From positions 124,001 to 188,000 of the forward strand of contig NZ_JAGSPJ010000001.1 of assembly GCF_018139545.1 (NCBI RefSeq): a stretch of DNA of 64,000 bases, written 5' to 3'. The notes beneath the pieces were generated by a model, which was not told the origin of the DNA, did no database searches, and saw only the letters and a program-made list of their open reading frames with translations. Made by a program: the position numbers and the translations under genes. Positions 49,335 through 61,100 of this stretch are shown one piece after another (the first letter of the stretch is position 1; every line of letters starts with the position of its first letter). The stretch is from Affinundibacterium fentianense. GTDB taxonomy: Bacteria > Pseudomonadota > Gammaproteobacteria > Burkholderiales > Burkholderiaceae_D.

Positions 49335-50526
49335 AAGTATCAGAGCCGGCTCTAGGTGCAGAGTTGCTGGTGATAATTGCAGCTGCACTAATTTTGTCAG
49401 TAGCAGTTGCAATTTTGGTGCGCTTCAATCCTCTTGAGCTGATTTCAAATTCAATGGGTTCTTGTTTTTTTTCGGTTGATTCTTCCATTGTCACTAGAAA
49501 AGCAGTGCCACCAATTTCATCCAAGGCATCTTCATAGGTTTTGCGCGCCTGGATGTGTGGCGGCTGCGTTTGCTCGTAAGCTTTATTGTTATCTGGGATT
49601 GAAAAGCTGGAGGAAACAATGTACGCACCTGGTCTCCCAAAATCTAGTAGTTCTTTTACTTTGGGGAGTGGCACAGTTTTCTTGTCGCCTTTTTGACCAT
49701 TAATATTTAATGCAAGATAACTACAATGATGAGGGATATTAAATAAATCCCAGCATAAGCGCTCATCATTTTTCTCTTTTTGAGTTTTGGCTACAATCCA
49801 TTCCAACGCTTCAGCCTCGGAATCTCCGCATTGAATCATATCTGTTGTTTTGCCATCCGCACTAAAGCGTACATGAAACATTAATGATTCTTCGTTTCGT
49901 TCCACAGTCGTACCATCTTCTTTATGATCTGCAAAAGGAGAATGAGTAAACAACTCCATGCCATCAGTATCCAATGAAAATTCTGGAACAAACTCACCCG
50001 CGTGAGTAAATAAATGATCCCTTGAATTTGCTGATAATTTCATCTTCTTTAGTTCTTCGGTCAGTTGTGTCGCTAATTCTTTTGGCTTGGAAAAAATACG
50101 CACACCTTTACCTTCTAATAGACGATGCCACGCTTCTTCTGCCCAAGGCGCATATTCAGGATGACTTTCATTTCGGCGATATTTCTCAAGCAACATCACT
50201 GCAGGAACCCACAGCGTTTCAATCCCTACTCTCCCTTCGCCTTGATATTTGCTTGCATGGTTTAAATAAAAAAAATCCGAAGCCCCAGCAAGATGGTCCG
50301 TATCGGCATGCGTCAAAGCGAATACCTCCACAGTATTTTTACCTGCGTCGTCCAATTCTTTTTTAAGGTGCGCTTTCAAATCAATATGCGGCGAATCAAC
50401 GGCCTCACCGGTTTTTCGATGATTAAAATCAAATATCAGTCGCTTGCCATTTGCTAAGATAAATTGAGATGTGTCGCCGTTGCTAACGGGATAAAATTTG
50501 ATACGATGGATTTGTTTGTCTGGCAT
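49327..50526 (-). CDS. ComEC-like metallo-beta-lactamase fold protein
   Basis: The 399-residue soluble MBL protein carries the motif FALTHADTDHLAGA (His73, Asp75, Asp77, His78), the HxDxDH variant typical of the ComEC/Rec2-like group. A later IPHHCSYLA and an ISSR end complete the fold. There is no membrane part. It is the first gene of the minus-strand cluster, and its stop overlaps the E2-E1-JAB start by 8 bases, so they are translationally coupled. Its chemical role is unknown; such MBL proteins may be nucleases or sensor enzymes. The 267 bases upstream (50527-50793) contain no convincing gene. Confidence 0.85.
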   Translation of the reverse strand: MPDKQIHRIKFYPVSNGDTSQFILANGKRLIFDFNHRKTGEAVDSPHIDLKAHLKKELDDAGKNTVEVFALTHADTDHLAGASDFFYLNHASKYQGEGRVGIETLWVPAVMLLEKYRRNESHPEYAPWAEEAWHRLLEGKGVRIFSKPKELATQLTEELKKMKLSANSRDHLFTHAGEFVPEFSLDTDGMELFTHSPFADHKEDGTTVERNEESLMFHVRFSADGKTTDMIQCGDSEAEALEWIVAKTQKEKNDERLCWDLFNIPHHCSYLALNINGQKGDKKTVPLPKVKELLDFGRPGAYIVSSSFSIPDNNKAYEQTQPPHIQARKTYEDALDEIGGTAFLVTMEESTEKKQEPIEFEISSRGLKRTKIATATDKISAAAIITSNSAPRAGSDTYD

Positions 50527-50793
50527 AGAGTGTTTTTTGAATTGAATGATCTACTTATGATGGAGTCATACAAAAAACTTTCAAGAGTTCTAATCCAAAC
50601 CTGTGACAATGATTTGTTTTCGATTCGTCATGTCAGGCCTTTAGATTGCTTAGATGTTTATTGCAAATGCGCTTTAGAAATGTTTTTCATTGAAGCTACT
50701 AGATGCAGCCCTTTTAGCTCAGTTGCAACTATAGATGGCACTGTATGAATATTCAAGTATTTTTTATCATCATGTTTTTGGCTCAATTTAAAC

Positions 50794-51819
50794 TTACTCA
50801 TTTTTGGATTTTGATATACCTAAATGACCTTGTAAATCGGCCATCATCGTTTTATGTGTTTCAACAATCGCTAACGATTTGACCAGTTCCAATTGTTTTT
50901 CATGGAGTTGTGACTTCAAACTTTCGGCTTGCGTAGAAATTTCTGTCAATTGACTTCTGAGTTCACCTATAGCGATATCTTTAGCGGTAGATTCGGATTC
51001 CAATAAAATGATTCGACTAGCAGTGACCTTAAGTGACTCAATATCACTAATATGCTTGCGTTCGACACCTTGCAAATCATAAATAGACTTTTGAGCCTGA
51101 GACAACTCGGCAACCAATCTGGCGCCATCCTGATTAAGTGCTGTAATTTCGTTTTGCTTGTGCACTAGGCTTTGCTGCAAGTGGCGAATTTCCCCTTGTA
51201 GCTGCTGTACTTGGTGCTCGTGGCGCCTGATATCTTGGTCGCGCTGTTCCTTTGCTGACTCACGATAATGTTCTAAAGCCTCCCGCGCATGGGTGTGCTT
51301 GGCTTCCAAAGATTGCCGGTGTCCCTCGTTTTCAAGTAGGCGTTCTTTTAGATCTATTACCTGCTGCTCTAGGGTATGGCGTGCAATGGTTTCACGTTGT
51401 AATGATTCTGCGGTTCTGGCGTGCGCTGCCACTTCACTTTGAGTTCTGGCCTCAGCTATGCTTAGTTTGTCGCTCAACGCTTCGTTGGCGGCGTTTAATG
51501 CCGCAATGGATGCGTTGAGCTGACGTTCCTTCTCTGTGCTTTGCAACTGCACTTCGCCAATTCGTTCATTTGCCTCTACCTCCAGCTGGATAGCTAGGCG
51601 CGCAACGAGATCATGTAAGGCCTCACTGATAGATGCTTTTCGATCGTCAACTCCGCCGTATTCAGCCTCTAGTTCTTTGAGATATTTATGGATTGTCGAT
51701 TTAGAGCCGGTGTTACCCAATTCAACGCGAACGGCATCGACTGAGGGGTGTCGCCCCTGCGCAATCAATGCATCGCGTGCTTTTTTTACTTCGGATTTGT
51801 ACAAACCAGTTCGCGCCAT
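50794..51819 (-). CDS. KfrA-like DNA-binding protein with long coiled coil
   Basis: 341 residues. The N-terminal part (about 1-75) matches KfrA_N-type DNA-binding domains: ARTGLYKSEVKKARDAL, then VRVELGNTGSKSTIHKYL, a helix-turn-helix-like unit. The rest (about 80-330) is a Gln/Glu/Leu-rich coiled coil. Start ATG 51819 has GGAG seven bases upstream; ATG 51825 is too close to it. It is divergent from the tyrosine recombinase, and a palindrome lies between them. KfrA proteins are plasmid autoregulators; here it probably regulates the mobile island. Confidence 0.82.
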   Translation of the reverse strand: MARTGLYKSEVKKARDALIAQGRHPSVDAVRVELGNTGSKSTIHKYLKELEAEYGGVDDRKASISEALHDLVARLAIQLEVEANERIGEVQLQSTEKERQLNASIAALNAANEALSDKLSIAEARTQSEVAAHARTAESLQRETIARHTLEQQVIDLKERLLENEGHRQSLEAKHTHAREALEHYRESAKEQRDQDIRRHEHQVQQLQGEIRHLQQSLVHKQNEITALNQDGARLVAELSQAQKSIYDLQGVERKHISDIESLKVTASRIILLESESTAKDIAIGELRSQLTEISTQAESLKSQLHEKQLELVKSLAIVETHKTMMADLQGHLGISKSKNE

Positions 51820-51840
51820 ATTCATGCTCCATCAAATATC

Positions 51841-51869
51841 GTAATGTATTACGTACCATGTAATTACAT
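51841..51869. promoter_or_regulatory. Candidate operator for the KfrA-like protein
   Basis: ATGTAATTACAT (51858-51869) is a perfect 12-bp palindrome. An imperfect relative, GTAATGTATTAC, lies at 51841-51852. Both share the GTAAT/ATTAC half-site and sit between the divergent kfrA-like and integrase starts. This is where an autoregulator would bind. Regulation of both genes is inferred. Confidence 0.55.
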
Positions 51870-51993
51870 ACTAAATTTAATGAATATTCAAGCTTAAAGT
51901 ATCTTGATTTTAATAACGGATAATATAGAGTTATCCTGTGTGATAGGTAAAAATTAAGGTAAATTACTGATTTCATGTGTAATCATCAAAATC

Positions 51994-52944
51994 ATGAGCA
52001 AAATTGATCAATACATTCAAGCGGCTACCCGCGACAATACCCGTCAAAGCTATCAGGCCGCCGTACGTCATTTTGAAGTTGAATGGGGAGGCTTTTTGCC
52101 TGCGACCGCAGACAATGTCGCCAATTATCTGGCTGCTTATGCTAATACGCTCTCACTCAACACATTGCGCCAACGCGTGGCAGCCCTGGCGCAATGGCAT
52201 ATTTCGCAGGGTTTCCCTGATCCCACAAAATTACCCGTAGTACGTAAAGTTTTTCGCGGCATTCAAGCACTTCACCCCGCCAAAGAAAAGCAGGCGAAGC
52301 CCCTACAACTAGATCAACTTGAACAGGTGGTACGGTGGTTAGAATCGACCATTGAAAAAGCTCGCAGTGAAGGTAATCGTCGGACTGAGCTACGATATGT
52401 TCGAGACAGAGCACTTTTACTGCTTGGATTTTGGCGAGGCTTTCGAGGCGATGAACTTACACGATTGCTGGTCGAGGATGTTTCGGTGTTGCCTGGTGAA
52501 GGAATGACTTGCTATCTATCACAAACGAAAAGTGATCGGCGATATCAAGGAACCAGCTTTAAGACGCCAGCGTTATCAAAGCTCTGTCCTGTTGAAGCAT
52601 TTGTCGAATGGATTCACGTATCGCAGTTGAACTCTGGGCCGGTGTTTCGCTCGATAGATCGATGGGGTCATATTGCAGAAGCTGGCCTACATGAGGATAG
52701 CCTGATTCCGATTTTTCGCTCTCTCTTAACGAATGCCGGTGTCGCATCTGCTGATTTGTACAGTGGGCATTCGTTAAGGCGAGGCTTCGCAAATTGGGCG
52801 ACGGCGAACGGATGGGATCTAAAGACGCTAATGGCCTATGTAGGCTGGAAAAATGTGCAGTCGGCAATGCGTTATGTTGATGCAAGTGATCCATTCTCTC
52901 AAAAACTTATTGAATCACGCTTAGCTATTAAAAATGAAAGATGA
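51994..52944 (+). CDS. Tyrosine-type site-specific recombinase (integrase)
   Basis: The 316 residues have an N-terminal SAM-like DNA-binding domain (about 1-95) and a catalytic domain. Active-site residues are Arg151 in GFRGDELTRL, His259 and Arg262 in SGHSLRRGF, and Tyr294 in AMRYVDAS. The family is probably active, as all five elements look intact. It is divergent from the KfrA-like gene. It may mobilise the accessory region on either side; no att site could be identified. Confidence 0.93.
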   Translation: MSKIDQYIQAATRDNTRQSYQAAVRHFEVEWGGFLPATADNVANYLAAYANTLSLNTLRQRVAALAQWHISQGFPDPTKLPVVRKVFRGIQALHPAKEKQAKPLQLDQLEQVVRWLESTIEKARSEGNRRTELRYVRDRALLLLGFWRGFRGDELTRLLVEDVSVLPGEGMTCYLSQTKSDRRYQGTSFKTPALSKLCPVEAFVEWIHVSQLNSGPVFRSIDRWGHIAEAGLHEDSLIPIFRSLLTNAGVASADLYSGHSLRRGFANWATANGWDLKTLMAYVGWKNVQSAMRYVDASDPFSQKLIESRLAIKNER

Positions 52945-53004
52945 CATACATTGCTTTTCTACTGCATGTCTTTTGCCATGAATTATCCTGCCAAGACAAT
53001 GCCG

Positions 53005-54273
53005 CTATCGCAAAGACTCCCGCATACGCACAGCTGCAATGAGGCCAGACAAAAACGTTAAAGCGGCAACAAACCAAATTGCGCTCGCTACACCAAAGGT
53101 ATCTGCCATCACGCCAGACAGCAAGGCTCCAAATGCGTATCCCATATCACGCCATAAACGATACACGCCGACCGTCGATGCGCGCCATGCGGGATTCACC
53201 ACATCACCGATAGCCGCCAACAAGGTTGGATACACCATGGCTGTTCCAACCCCCAATAAAGCAGCGGCACTCACAAACCACGCAAATGTGTCGAAGAGAA
53301 CAATGAAAGCGATAGCGAGGGCTTGTATCCACATTCCTGCGACAATCAACCATTTGCGTCCAATGCGATCTGATAAAGCGCCAGTGAATAACTGACATAT
53401 ACCCCAAACGCCGGGATAGATTGCGGCCAAGGTGCCTATTTGGGTAAAGCTCATGCCAGCACTGGCGAACACCAAGGGGAATAGCCCCCATGCCATGCCA
53501 TCGTTAAGGTTATTGACCATGCCTGCCTGACTGATCGCTGACAGATTGGGATTGCTCCAAGTAGTTTGCCAGAAGATTTCCTTTTGAGATGGCAATGCTT
53601 GTGTTGGCTTGTGGTTCAAGCTTGCCTCATGCGTTGCATGCCCCTTGGTTTCCTTAATCACCAGTAGTGACAACAATAAACCCGCGACAACAAACACGAC
53701 ACCCAGGTAAAACGGCTGTGGACGCAAGCCGTAATGCGTGGCAATCCAGCCGGTGGCCAATGCTGCAAGTCCTACCGCAAAGTAACCGGCAAATTCATTA
53801 ATACCCATAGCGGTACCGCGATTTTGTGCACCGGCTAAATCAATTTTCATGATCACAGTGGTTGACCATGTTAGCCCCTGACTGATGCCTAAGAACAGAT
53901 TTGCCAACAATATCCAATTCCATGAAGGTGTCCACATCAACAAGAATGGGACGGGTATCGCGATAAGCCAACCTGAAATGAGGATCACTTTACGACCGTA
54001 CACATCTGAGAATCGTCCCGCAAAATAATTGGTCAATGCTTTTGAAATACCGAAGACAACGATAAACGCCAAGATCGCGGTACGCGCTGCCAAATGAAAC
54101 TCTTGCTCAGCAATAGCAGGCAAAATACTGCGCTCCATGCCAACCATCGCACCGACAAAGGCATTCACCAGCACCAGTAGGCTGAACTGTCCAAGATTGG
54201 CACGCAATCCTAGTTGGGGCGGGTTAGATAATGAAGGCACTGATGCACTCATGGATTGCTCTTTCTCATTCAT
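53005..54273 (-). CDS. MFS transporter in a sulfide-response operon
   Basis: The 422-residue, twelve-helix major facilitator protein has the typical loop motif GRFSDVYGRK after helix 2 and a repeat of it, GALSDRIGRK, in the second half. It is read after a persulfide-dioxygenase-like MBL gene, overlapping it by 8 bases, so it shares that operon. The substrate is unknown; transport of a sulfur compound is inferred from context only. Confidence 0.87.
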   Translation of the reverse strand: MNEKEQSMSASVPSLSNPPQLGLRANLGQFSLLVLVNAFVGAMVGMERSILPAIAEQEFHLAARTAILAFIVVFGISKALTNYFAGRFSDVYGRKVILISGWLIAIPVPFLLMWTPSWNWILLANLFLGISQGLTWSTTVIMKIDLAGAQNRGTAMGINEFAGYFAVGLAALATGWIATHYGLRPQPFYLGVVFVVAGLLLSLLVIKETKGHATHEASLNHKPTQALPSQKEIFWQTTWSNPNLSAISQAGMVNNLNDGMAWGLFPLVFASAGMSFTQIGTLAAIYPGVWGICQLFTGALSDRIGRKWLIVAGMWIQALAIAFIVLFDTFAWFVSAAALLGVGTAMVYPTLLAAIGDVVNPAWRASTVGVYRLWRDMGYAFGALLSGVMADTFGVASAIWFVAALTFLSGLIAAVRMRESLR

Positions 54274-55027
54274 GCGTTGACGCTACTGTGTCTGGCGTCA
54301 AGCCTAAGTTGCTGGCGACCATGCGTTCCATATCGAGCGGTCTCGGCGGAATACTGGCGGTCACTGCCTGTACGAAATCGTGTTGATTCATTGCCAGCAA
54401 TGGATTCCAGCGCTTCTCAAATCCAATAGTTGACGATGGCTTGCCAGAGATATCCGCGCCACAACTACTGCCGGCCTGATGCCCGGGAAATATCTCCAAA
54501 TCGTCCTGACGATTAAGTAATTGGGCGTGCAAGCTATCCCATAAGCGTGCTGCCATTTCTTGTTCGCGACCTGCCAAATCTGGGCGCCCAACGGAGCCAA
54601 CAAATAAAGTGTCTCCCGTAATCACGAACCATGGGGATTCACTGCGTCGATAGTCGGAGACCAGCAAACAAATACTGTCTTCTGTATGCCCGGGCGTATG
54701 CAGTACCTGAATGCGCGTATTGCCAGCCATGATGATTTGTTGATCACTCAAGCGCATAAATGAAAAATGTACTTTTCCGAGATTGCTTTCATGTAAGGCA
54801 TACTCTGCATTGCACAGTGCTGCCAGTTGACGACCACCCGATAAATGGTCTGCGTGAATATGCGTATCAAAAACCGTCGTAATGGCGACGTTCAGACATT
54901 TTGCTTGTTCGAGATACCATGCTTCATCGCCTGCCAGTACATCCACCGCGACCGCTTTACCTTGACCACCGCACCCCAAAAAATAGGAAATCGATGCATC
55001 TTCATTGACTCTTTGTTTAAAAAACAT
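54266..55027 (-). CDS. Persulfide-dioxygenase-like MBL protein (ETHE1/Blh group)
   Basis: The 253 residues have the MBL zinc motif THIHADHLSGG (His56, His58, Asp60, His61), then VLHTPGHTED and ITGDTLFVGSVGRPDL, as in ETHE1/Blh-type persulfide dioxygenases. The typical reaction is oxidation of glutathione persulfide to sulfite. It is located with a DsrE protein and an ArsR-rhodanese regulator, which fits sulfide detoxification. Confidence 0.85.
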   Translation of the reverse strand: MFFKQRVNEDASISYFLGCGGQGKAVAVDVLAGDEAWYLEQAKCLNVAITTVFDTHIHADHLSGGRQLAALCNAEYALHESNLGKVHFSFMRLSDQQIIMAGNTRIQVLHTPGHTEDSICLLVSDYRRSESPWFVITGDTLFVGSVGRPDLAGREQEMAARLWDSLHAQLLNRQDDLEIFPGHQAGSSCGADISGKPSSTIGFEKRWNPLLAMNQHDFVQAVTASIPPRPLDMERMVASNLGLTPDTVASTHE

Positions 55028-55047
55028 AATCTGCTTTCAAAAAATAT

Positions 55048-55401
55048 TCAAAACACTAATGCCTTGTCCGACCATTCCGTCCAGTCTGCCAATTCTTCTA
55101 AGCTGCCGCGATGCACGCCTTGCGTCAGATCTTCTGCGGTAATGCCACGTGCATCTAAGCAAGAACCGCAGGCGCCCACTTGGCTATCGTTCGCATGCGC
55201 GACAACATGGAGCATCGCTTCAAGATTGCCGTGATTCGCTGCAAACTTCTGGCCACGCTTAGCGGTGCCCACACTGTCACCCATGAGGTAGAGTCGTATA
55301 ACATTGTCAGAACGCTTGCTTAATGCTCCCGCTAAACGTAGGCCGTTATAGGTCGCTTCACTGCCATAAGGTGCGCCATTGAGAATAAATAAGATGTTCA
55401 T
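55048..55401 (-). CDS. DsrE-family sulfur-carrier-like protein
   Basis: The 117 residues start at ATG 55401 (GAGG six bases upstream). It has the DsrE/DsrF fold, with LFILNGAPYGSEATYNGLRL at the N-terminus. The motif GACGSCLDARG near residue 75 has two Cys that may carry persulfide. It is the first gene of the minus-strand sulfide operon, controlled from the promoter and operator just upstream. Confidence 0.85.
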   Translation of the reverse strand: MNILFILNGAPYGSEATYNGLRLAGALSKRSDNVIRLYLMGDSVGTAKRGQKFAANHGNLEAMLHVVAHANDSQVGACGSCLDARGITAEDLTQGVHRGSLEELADWTEWSDKALVF

Positions 55402-55427
55402 GCTTAGCCTCTTCAATAATTAACTAA

Positions 55428-55471
55428 CATTCCAAAGATCATTGGAATGTAATATACTTGATCCATTCCAA
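55428..55471. promoter_or_regulatory. Operator of the sulfide module
   Basis: CATTCCAA (55428-55435) and TTGGAATG (55442-55449) form a perfect 8-bp inverted repeat with a six-base spacer. A third CATTCCAA half-site lies at 55464-55471. All sit between the divergent dsrE and arsR-rhodanese genes and overlap the minus-strand promoter. They fit a dimeric ArsR-family repressor; the binding protein is inferred to be the product of 55579-56238. Confidence 0.75.
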
Positions 55472-55480
55472 CATGGTCAA
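55451..55480 (-). promoter_or_regulatory. Sigma70-like promoter of the DsrE-MBL-MFS operon
   Basis: On the minus strand TTGACC (55480-55475) and TATATT (55456-55451) are separated by 18 bases. Operator half-sites fall inside the spacer and just downstream of the -10 box, so a bound repressor would block RNA polymerase. It lies about 50-80 bases before the dsrE start at 55401. Confidence 0.7.
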
Positions 55481-55578
55481 GATGAATTTTTATCGCTCGC
55501 CTGCATGAGCCAATCAGGAATCTTCCCTAGCATCGACTGCAACCGATAAAATGCTAAAACTTTCGTGAAGTAAAACAA

Positions 55579-56238
55579 ATGACATCAAACCGCACTATCA
55601 AAGACTCTCTCTATGAGCAAGTCGCCCGCATCGGCAAAGCTGTCGCCAGCCCTAAACGACTGGAGTTGTTGGAGTTGCTATGCCAGGCGCCGAAGACGGT
55701 CGAAACCTTAGCCCAAGAAGCCAGTATCAGCGTCAAGCTGGTCAGTGCGCATTTAAAGGAATTGAAAGCGAGTCGTCTTGTGGACAATGTGCGTCAAGGA
55801 AAATACATGATTTATCGTATCGCCAATGACGATGTTGCGCGTTTTTGGGTCACCATCCGGCTATTAGCGGAAGACCGACTTTTTGAATTGCAAGAAGCAG
55901 TACAGCAACTCAGTGCAAATACGCATGAGTGGGTAGAGAGTGACCGCCAAGAACTGTTACGCAAGGCGAAGTCCGGTGACATTGTCGTGATTGACGTCCG
56001 ACCTGGAGTTGAATACCTCGCTGGTCACTTGCCATTTGCACGTTCAATTCCGTTGGCGGAACTAAACGAACGTCTCACTGAACTTCCTAAAGATCGTCCC
56101 GTCGTCGCCTATTGTCGTGGACCGTTTTGTTTTATGTCATCGGACGCAGTAACGCTATTGCGTGCGCAAGGCATACAAGCAGCGCAATTACGCGACGGTG
56201 TGGCGGAATGGAATAGCTTGATGGTAGCTGCCGACTAA
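55579..56238 (+). CDS. ArsR-family regulator fused to a rhodanese domain
   Basis: 219 residues. The N-terminal half (about 10-95) is an ArsR winged helix: SPKRLELLELLCQ, then ISVKLVSAHLKELKASRLV. The C-terminal half (about 130-215) is a rhodanese domain with the loop VAYCRGPFC (Cys179, Cys184). This fusion is common beside persulfide dioxygenase genes, and the rhodanese Cys can sense or carry persulfide. It is divergent from the DsrE operon, which it probably represses in the absence of sulfide. Confidence 0.88.
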   Translation: MTSNRTIKDSLYEQVARIGKAVASPKRLELLELLCQAPKTVETLAQEASISVKLVSAHLKELKASRLVDNVRQGKYMIYRIANDDVARFWVTIRLLAEDRLFELQEAVQQLSANTHEWVESDRQELLRKAKSGDIVVIDVRPGVEYLAGHLPFARSIPLAELNERLTELPKDRPVVAYCRGPFCFMSSDAVTLLRAQGIQAAQLRDGVAEWNSLMVAAD

Positions 56239-56284
56239 GTCTGAGTAACATCTTAATCTCAAGTCAAAAACTTTCATAGAAAAG

Positions 56285-56325
56285 TAACCCATGTCATTCT
56301 TGAATGACGTGATCGACATGGGTTA
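56285..56325. terminator. Bidirectional hairpin between ArsR-rhodanese and czcA
   Basis: TAACCCATGTC (56285-56295) and GACATGGGTTA (56315-56325) form a perfect 11-bp stem. Inside the loop CATTC and GAATG form a smaller one. The genes on both sides are convergent and the T run is missing. It is a likely two-way terminator or transcript-end structure, with moderate confidence. Confidence 0.6.
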
Positions 56326-56337
56326 AACGATTCAACG

Positions 56338-59535
<3,198 letters not shown>

Positions 59536-61092
59536 TTAATCGTCATGACTCGCTGACGATTTACCCAATTCCGCTTTCATCAGAAAACTATTTTTTGAAA
59601 CGTAGGTTTCACCCGCGTGCAGGCCTTTCACTACTTCAGTAAACTTGCCATTAGTCCGACCCAATTCCACAGGCCGTACTTCGAACTGATCGCCGACTTT
59701 GATAAACACACTAGAGACTTCATTGACACTTTGAATAGCTTCGCTGGCGACAACCACCGGCGTGTTCACCGCTGCAGATTGCACAACCAGATTGACTGGC
59801 AGACCGGGATACCAAAGTCCTTTTGCATTAGACACCACCAGACGCGCCATCGCACTTAAGGTCTGATCACCGACCACTGAGCCTACATAACTTACTTTTC
59901 CACTGGTACTCGCTTCAAATGCCGTTGCATTGATCATTGCTTTTTGCCCGACTTTAATTTGTCCCAGTTCTTTCGCTGGAATAACCGCTTCAACCCAGAC
60001 TGTATCGAGATTGGTCACTGTAAAAATCGTAGCATCCTCTTTCAGCACTTGTCCCATCGCGATATTTTTTTCCGTGATGGTGCCGTTAATGGGTGAACGA
60101 ATTTCTAAACGAGTGAGTGATCCGCCAGTCGTGCCGATAGAAGAATTAGCGCCTAAAGCCGCTAATTTTTGCTCTGCACTTTGACGTGTGATATCGGCTT
60201 CTTGTAAGGCGTTTTGTGCCGCTAAATAATCCTGTTCGGCAGAAATTTTTTCTTCCCACAATTTCTTTTCTCGCTCAAAACTCTTTTTCGCTAACGCAAA
60301 CCGTTTTTGTGCCGCCAGCACTTCACTGCGTTGGTCTGCTAACAGCTGACTGGAAATCACCGCTAACACTTGCCCTTGCTTAACCTTGTCACCGGCATTC
60401 ACCAAAACACGTTCGACTAATCCTGTCAGGCGTGGCACGACATGTACCGTGTTGTCGGCGTTCAAACGAATCTCGCCTAACAGTGACATTGTGCTTTGCA
60501 ATAGCATCGGTCCAGCAACCTGGGTTTCAATCCCGTTATGTTTGCGTTGCTGCTCACTCATTTGCACTCGGCCTTCGATCTGCTCGTAGTGAAATTCATA
60601 GGTCTTTTGATCAAATATGGCCTTAATTTTGACATCAAAGGAATGAGGTTCTTCCAGTTCATCCGTACTGGTCAAATAATCCTGTTCTGGTTTTAATCGA
60701 TACGTCTGGGCTTCCTGACCCAAGCGCTGCACCAAGACAGTGACGTCGCTGGCACCAGGTGCTATAGCTTTGCCATTTTGGTAGGGGTAAAGCCGAAAGA
60801 CCGGTACAGAATCCACTTCAAAAATGGTGACTTCTAACGCATAAGTGCCTTGCGTAAATAGGCGGCCGCCATGTGGCCCTTTCTGATCAGGAGCCGCTTC
60901 TTCACCTGTTTTTTCTGCATGCTCTCCCTTATGGGTGGCCTCATCATGTTCCTCTGTTTTGGTACCAGATTTATTGGAAAATAAGATAGCGATCGCTAAG
61001 ACCAAACCAACTACGAGAACGATGGCCACTGCAATCGCTTGGTTCCGGTATTTGAGCGGTGATGATTGCGTAAGTTGAGATAAAAATTTCAT
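59536..61092 (-). CDS. czcB: Membrane fusion protein of metal efflux system, CzcB family
   Basis: 518 residues: one N-terminal membrane segment (about 18-38) and a His/Glu-rich stretch (HDEATHKGEHAEK) that may bind metal. A barrel-sandwich and helical hairpin (about 210-340) follows, with the beta-barrel afterwards. The GPHGGRLFTQG motif is typical of CzcB-like adaptors. It lies 8 bases after czcC and links CzcA to CzcC. Confidence 0.9.
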   Translation of the reverse strand: MKFLSQLTQSSPLKYRNQAIAVAIVLVVGLVLAIAILFSNKSGTKTEEHDEATHKGEHAEKTGEEAAPDQKGPHGGRLFTQGTYALEVTIFEVDSVPVFRLYPYQNGKAIAPGASDVTVLVQRLGQEAQTYRLKPEQDYLTSTDELEEPHSFDVKIKAIFDQKTYEFHYEQIEGRVQMSEQQRKHNGIETQVAGPMLLQSTMSLLGEIRLNADNTVHVVPRLTGLVERVLVNAGDKVKQGQVLAVISSQLLADQRSEVLAAQKRFALAKKSFEREKKLWEEKISAEQDYLAAQNALQEADITRQSAEQKLAALGANSSIGTTGGSLTRLEIRSPINGTITEKNIAMGQVLKEDATIFTVTNLDTVWVEAVIPAKELGQIKVGQKAMINATAFEASTSGKVSYVGSVVGDQTLSAMARLVVSNAKGLWYPGLPVNLVVQSAAVNTPVVVASEAIQSVNEVSSVFIKVGDQFEVRPVELGRTNGKFTEVVKGLHAGETYVSKNSFLMKAELGKSSASHDD

Positions 61093-61100
61093 GGTTATTC

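Noticed and set aside
44849..50526. Type II CBASS operon
   Set aside because: Patatin, E1, E2 and JAB parts fit, but there is no CD-NTase gene in or near the cluster, and the MBL and caspase-like genes are not CBASS components.
50464..50748. 94-codon plus-strand frame antisense to the MBL gene start
   Set aside because: It overlaps a better-supported gene on the other strand, and its own product has no recognised motif.
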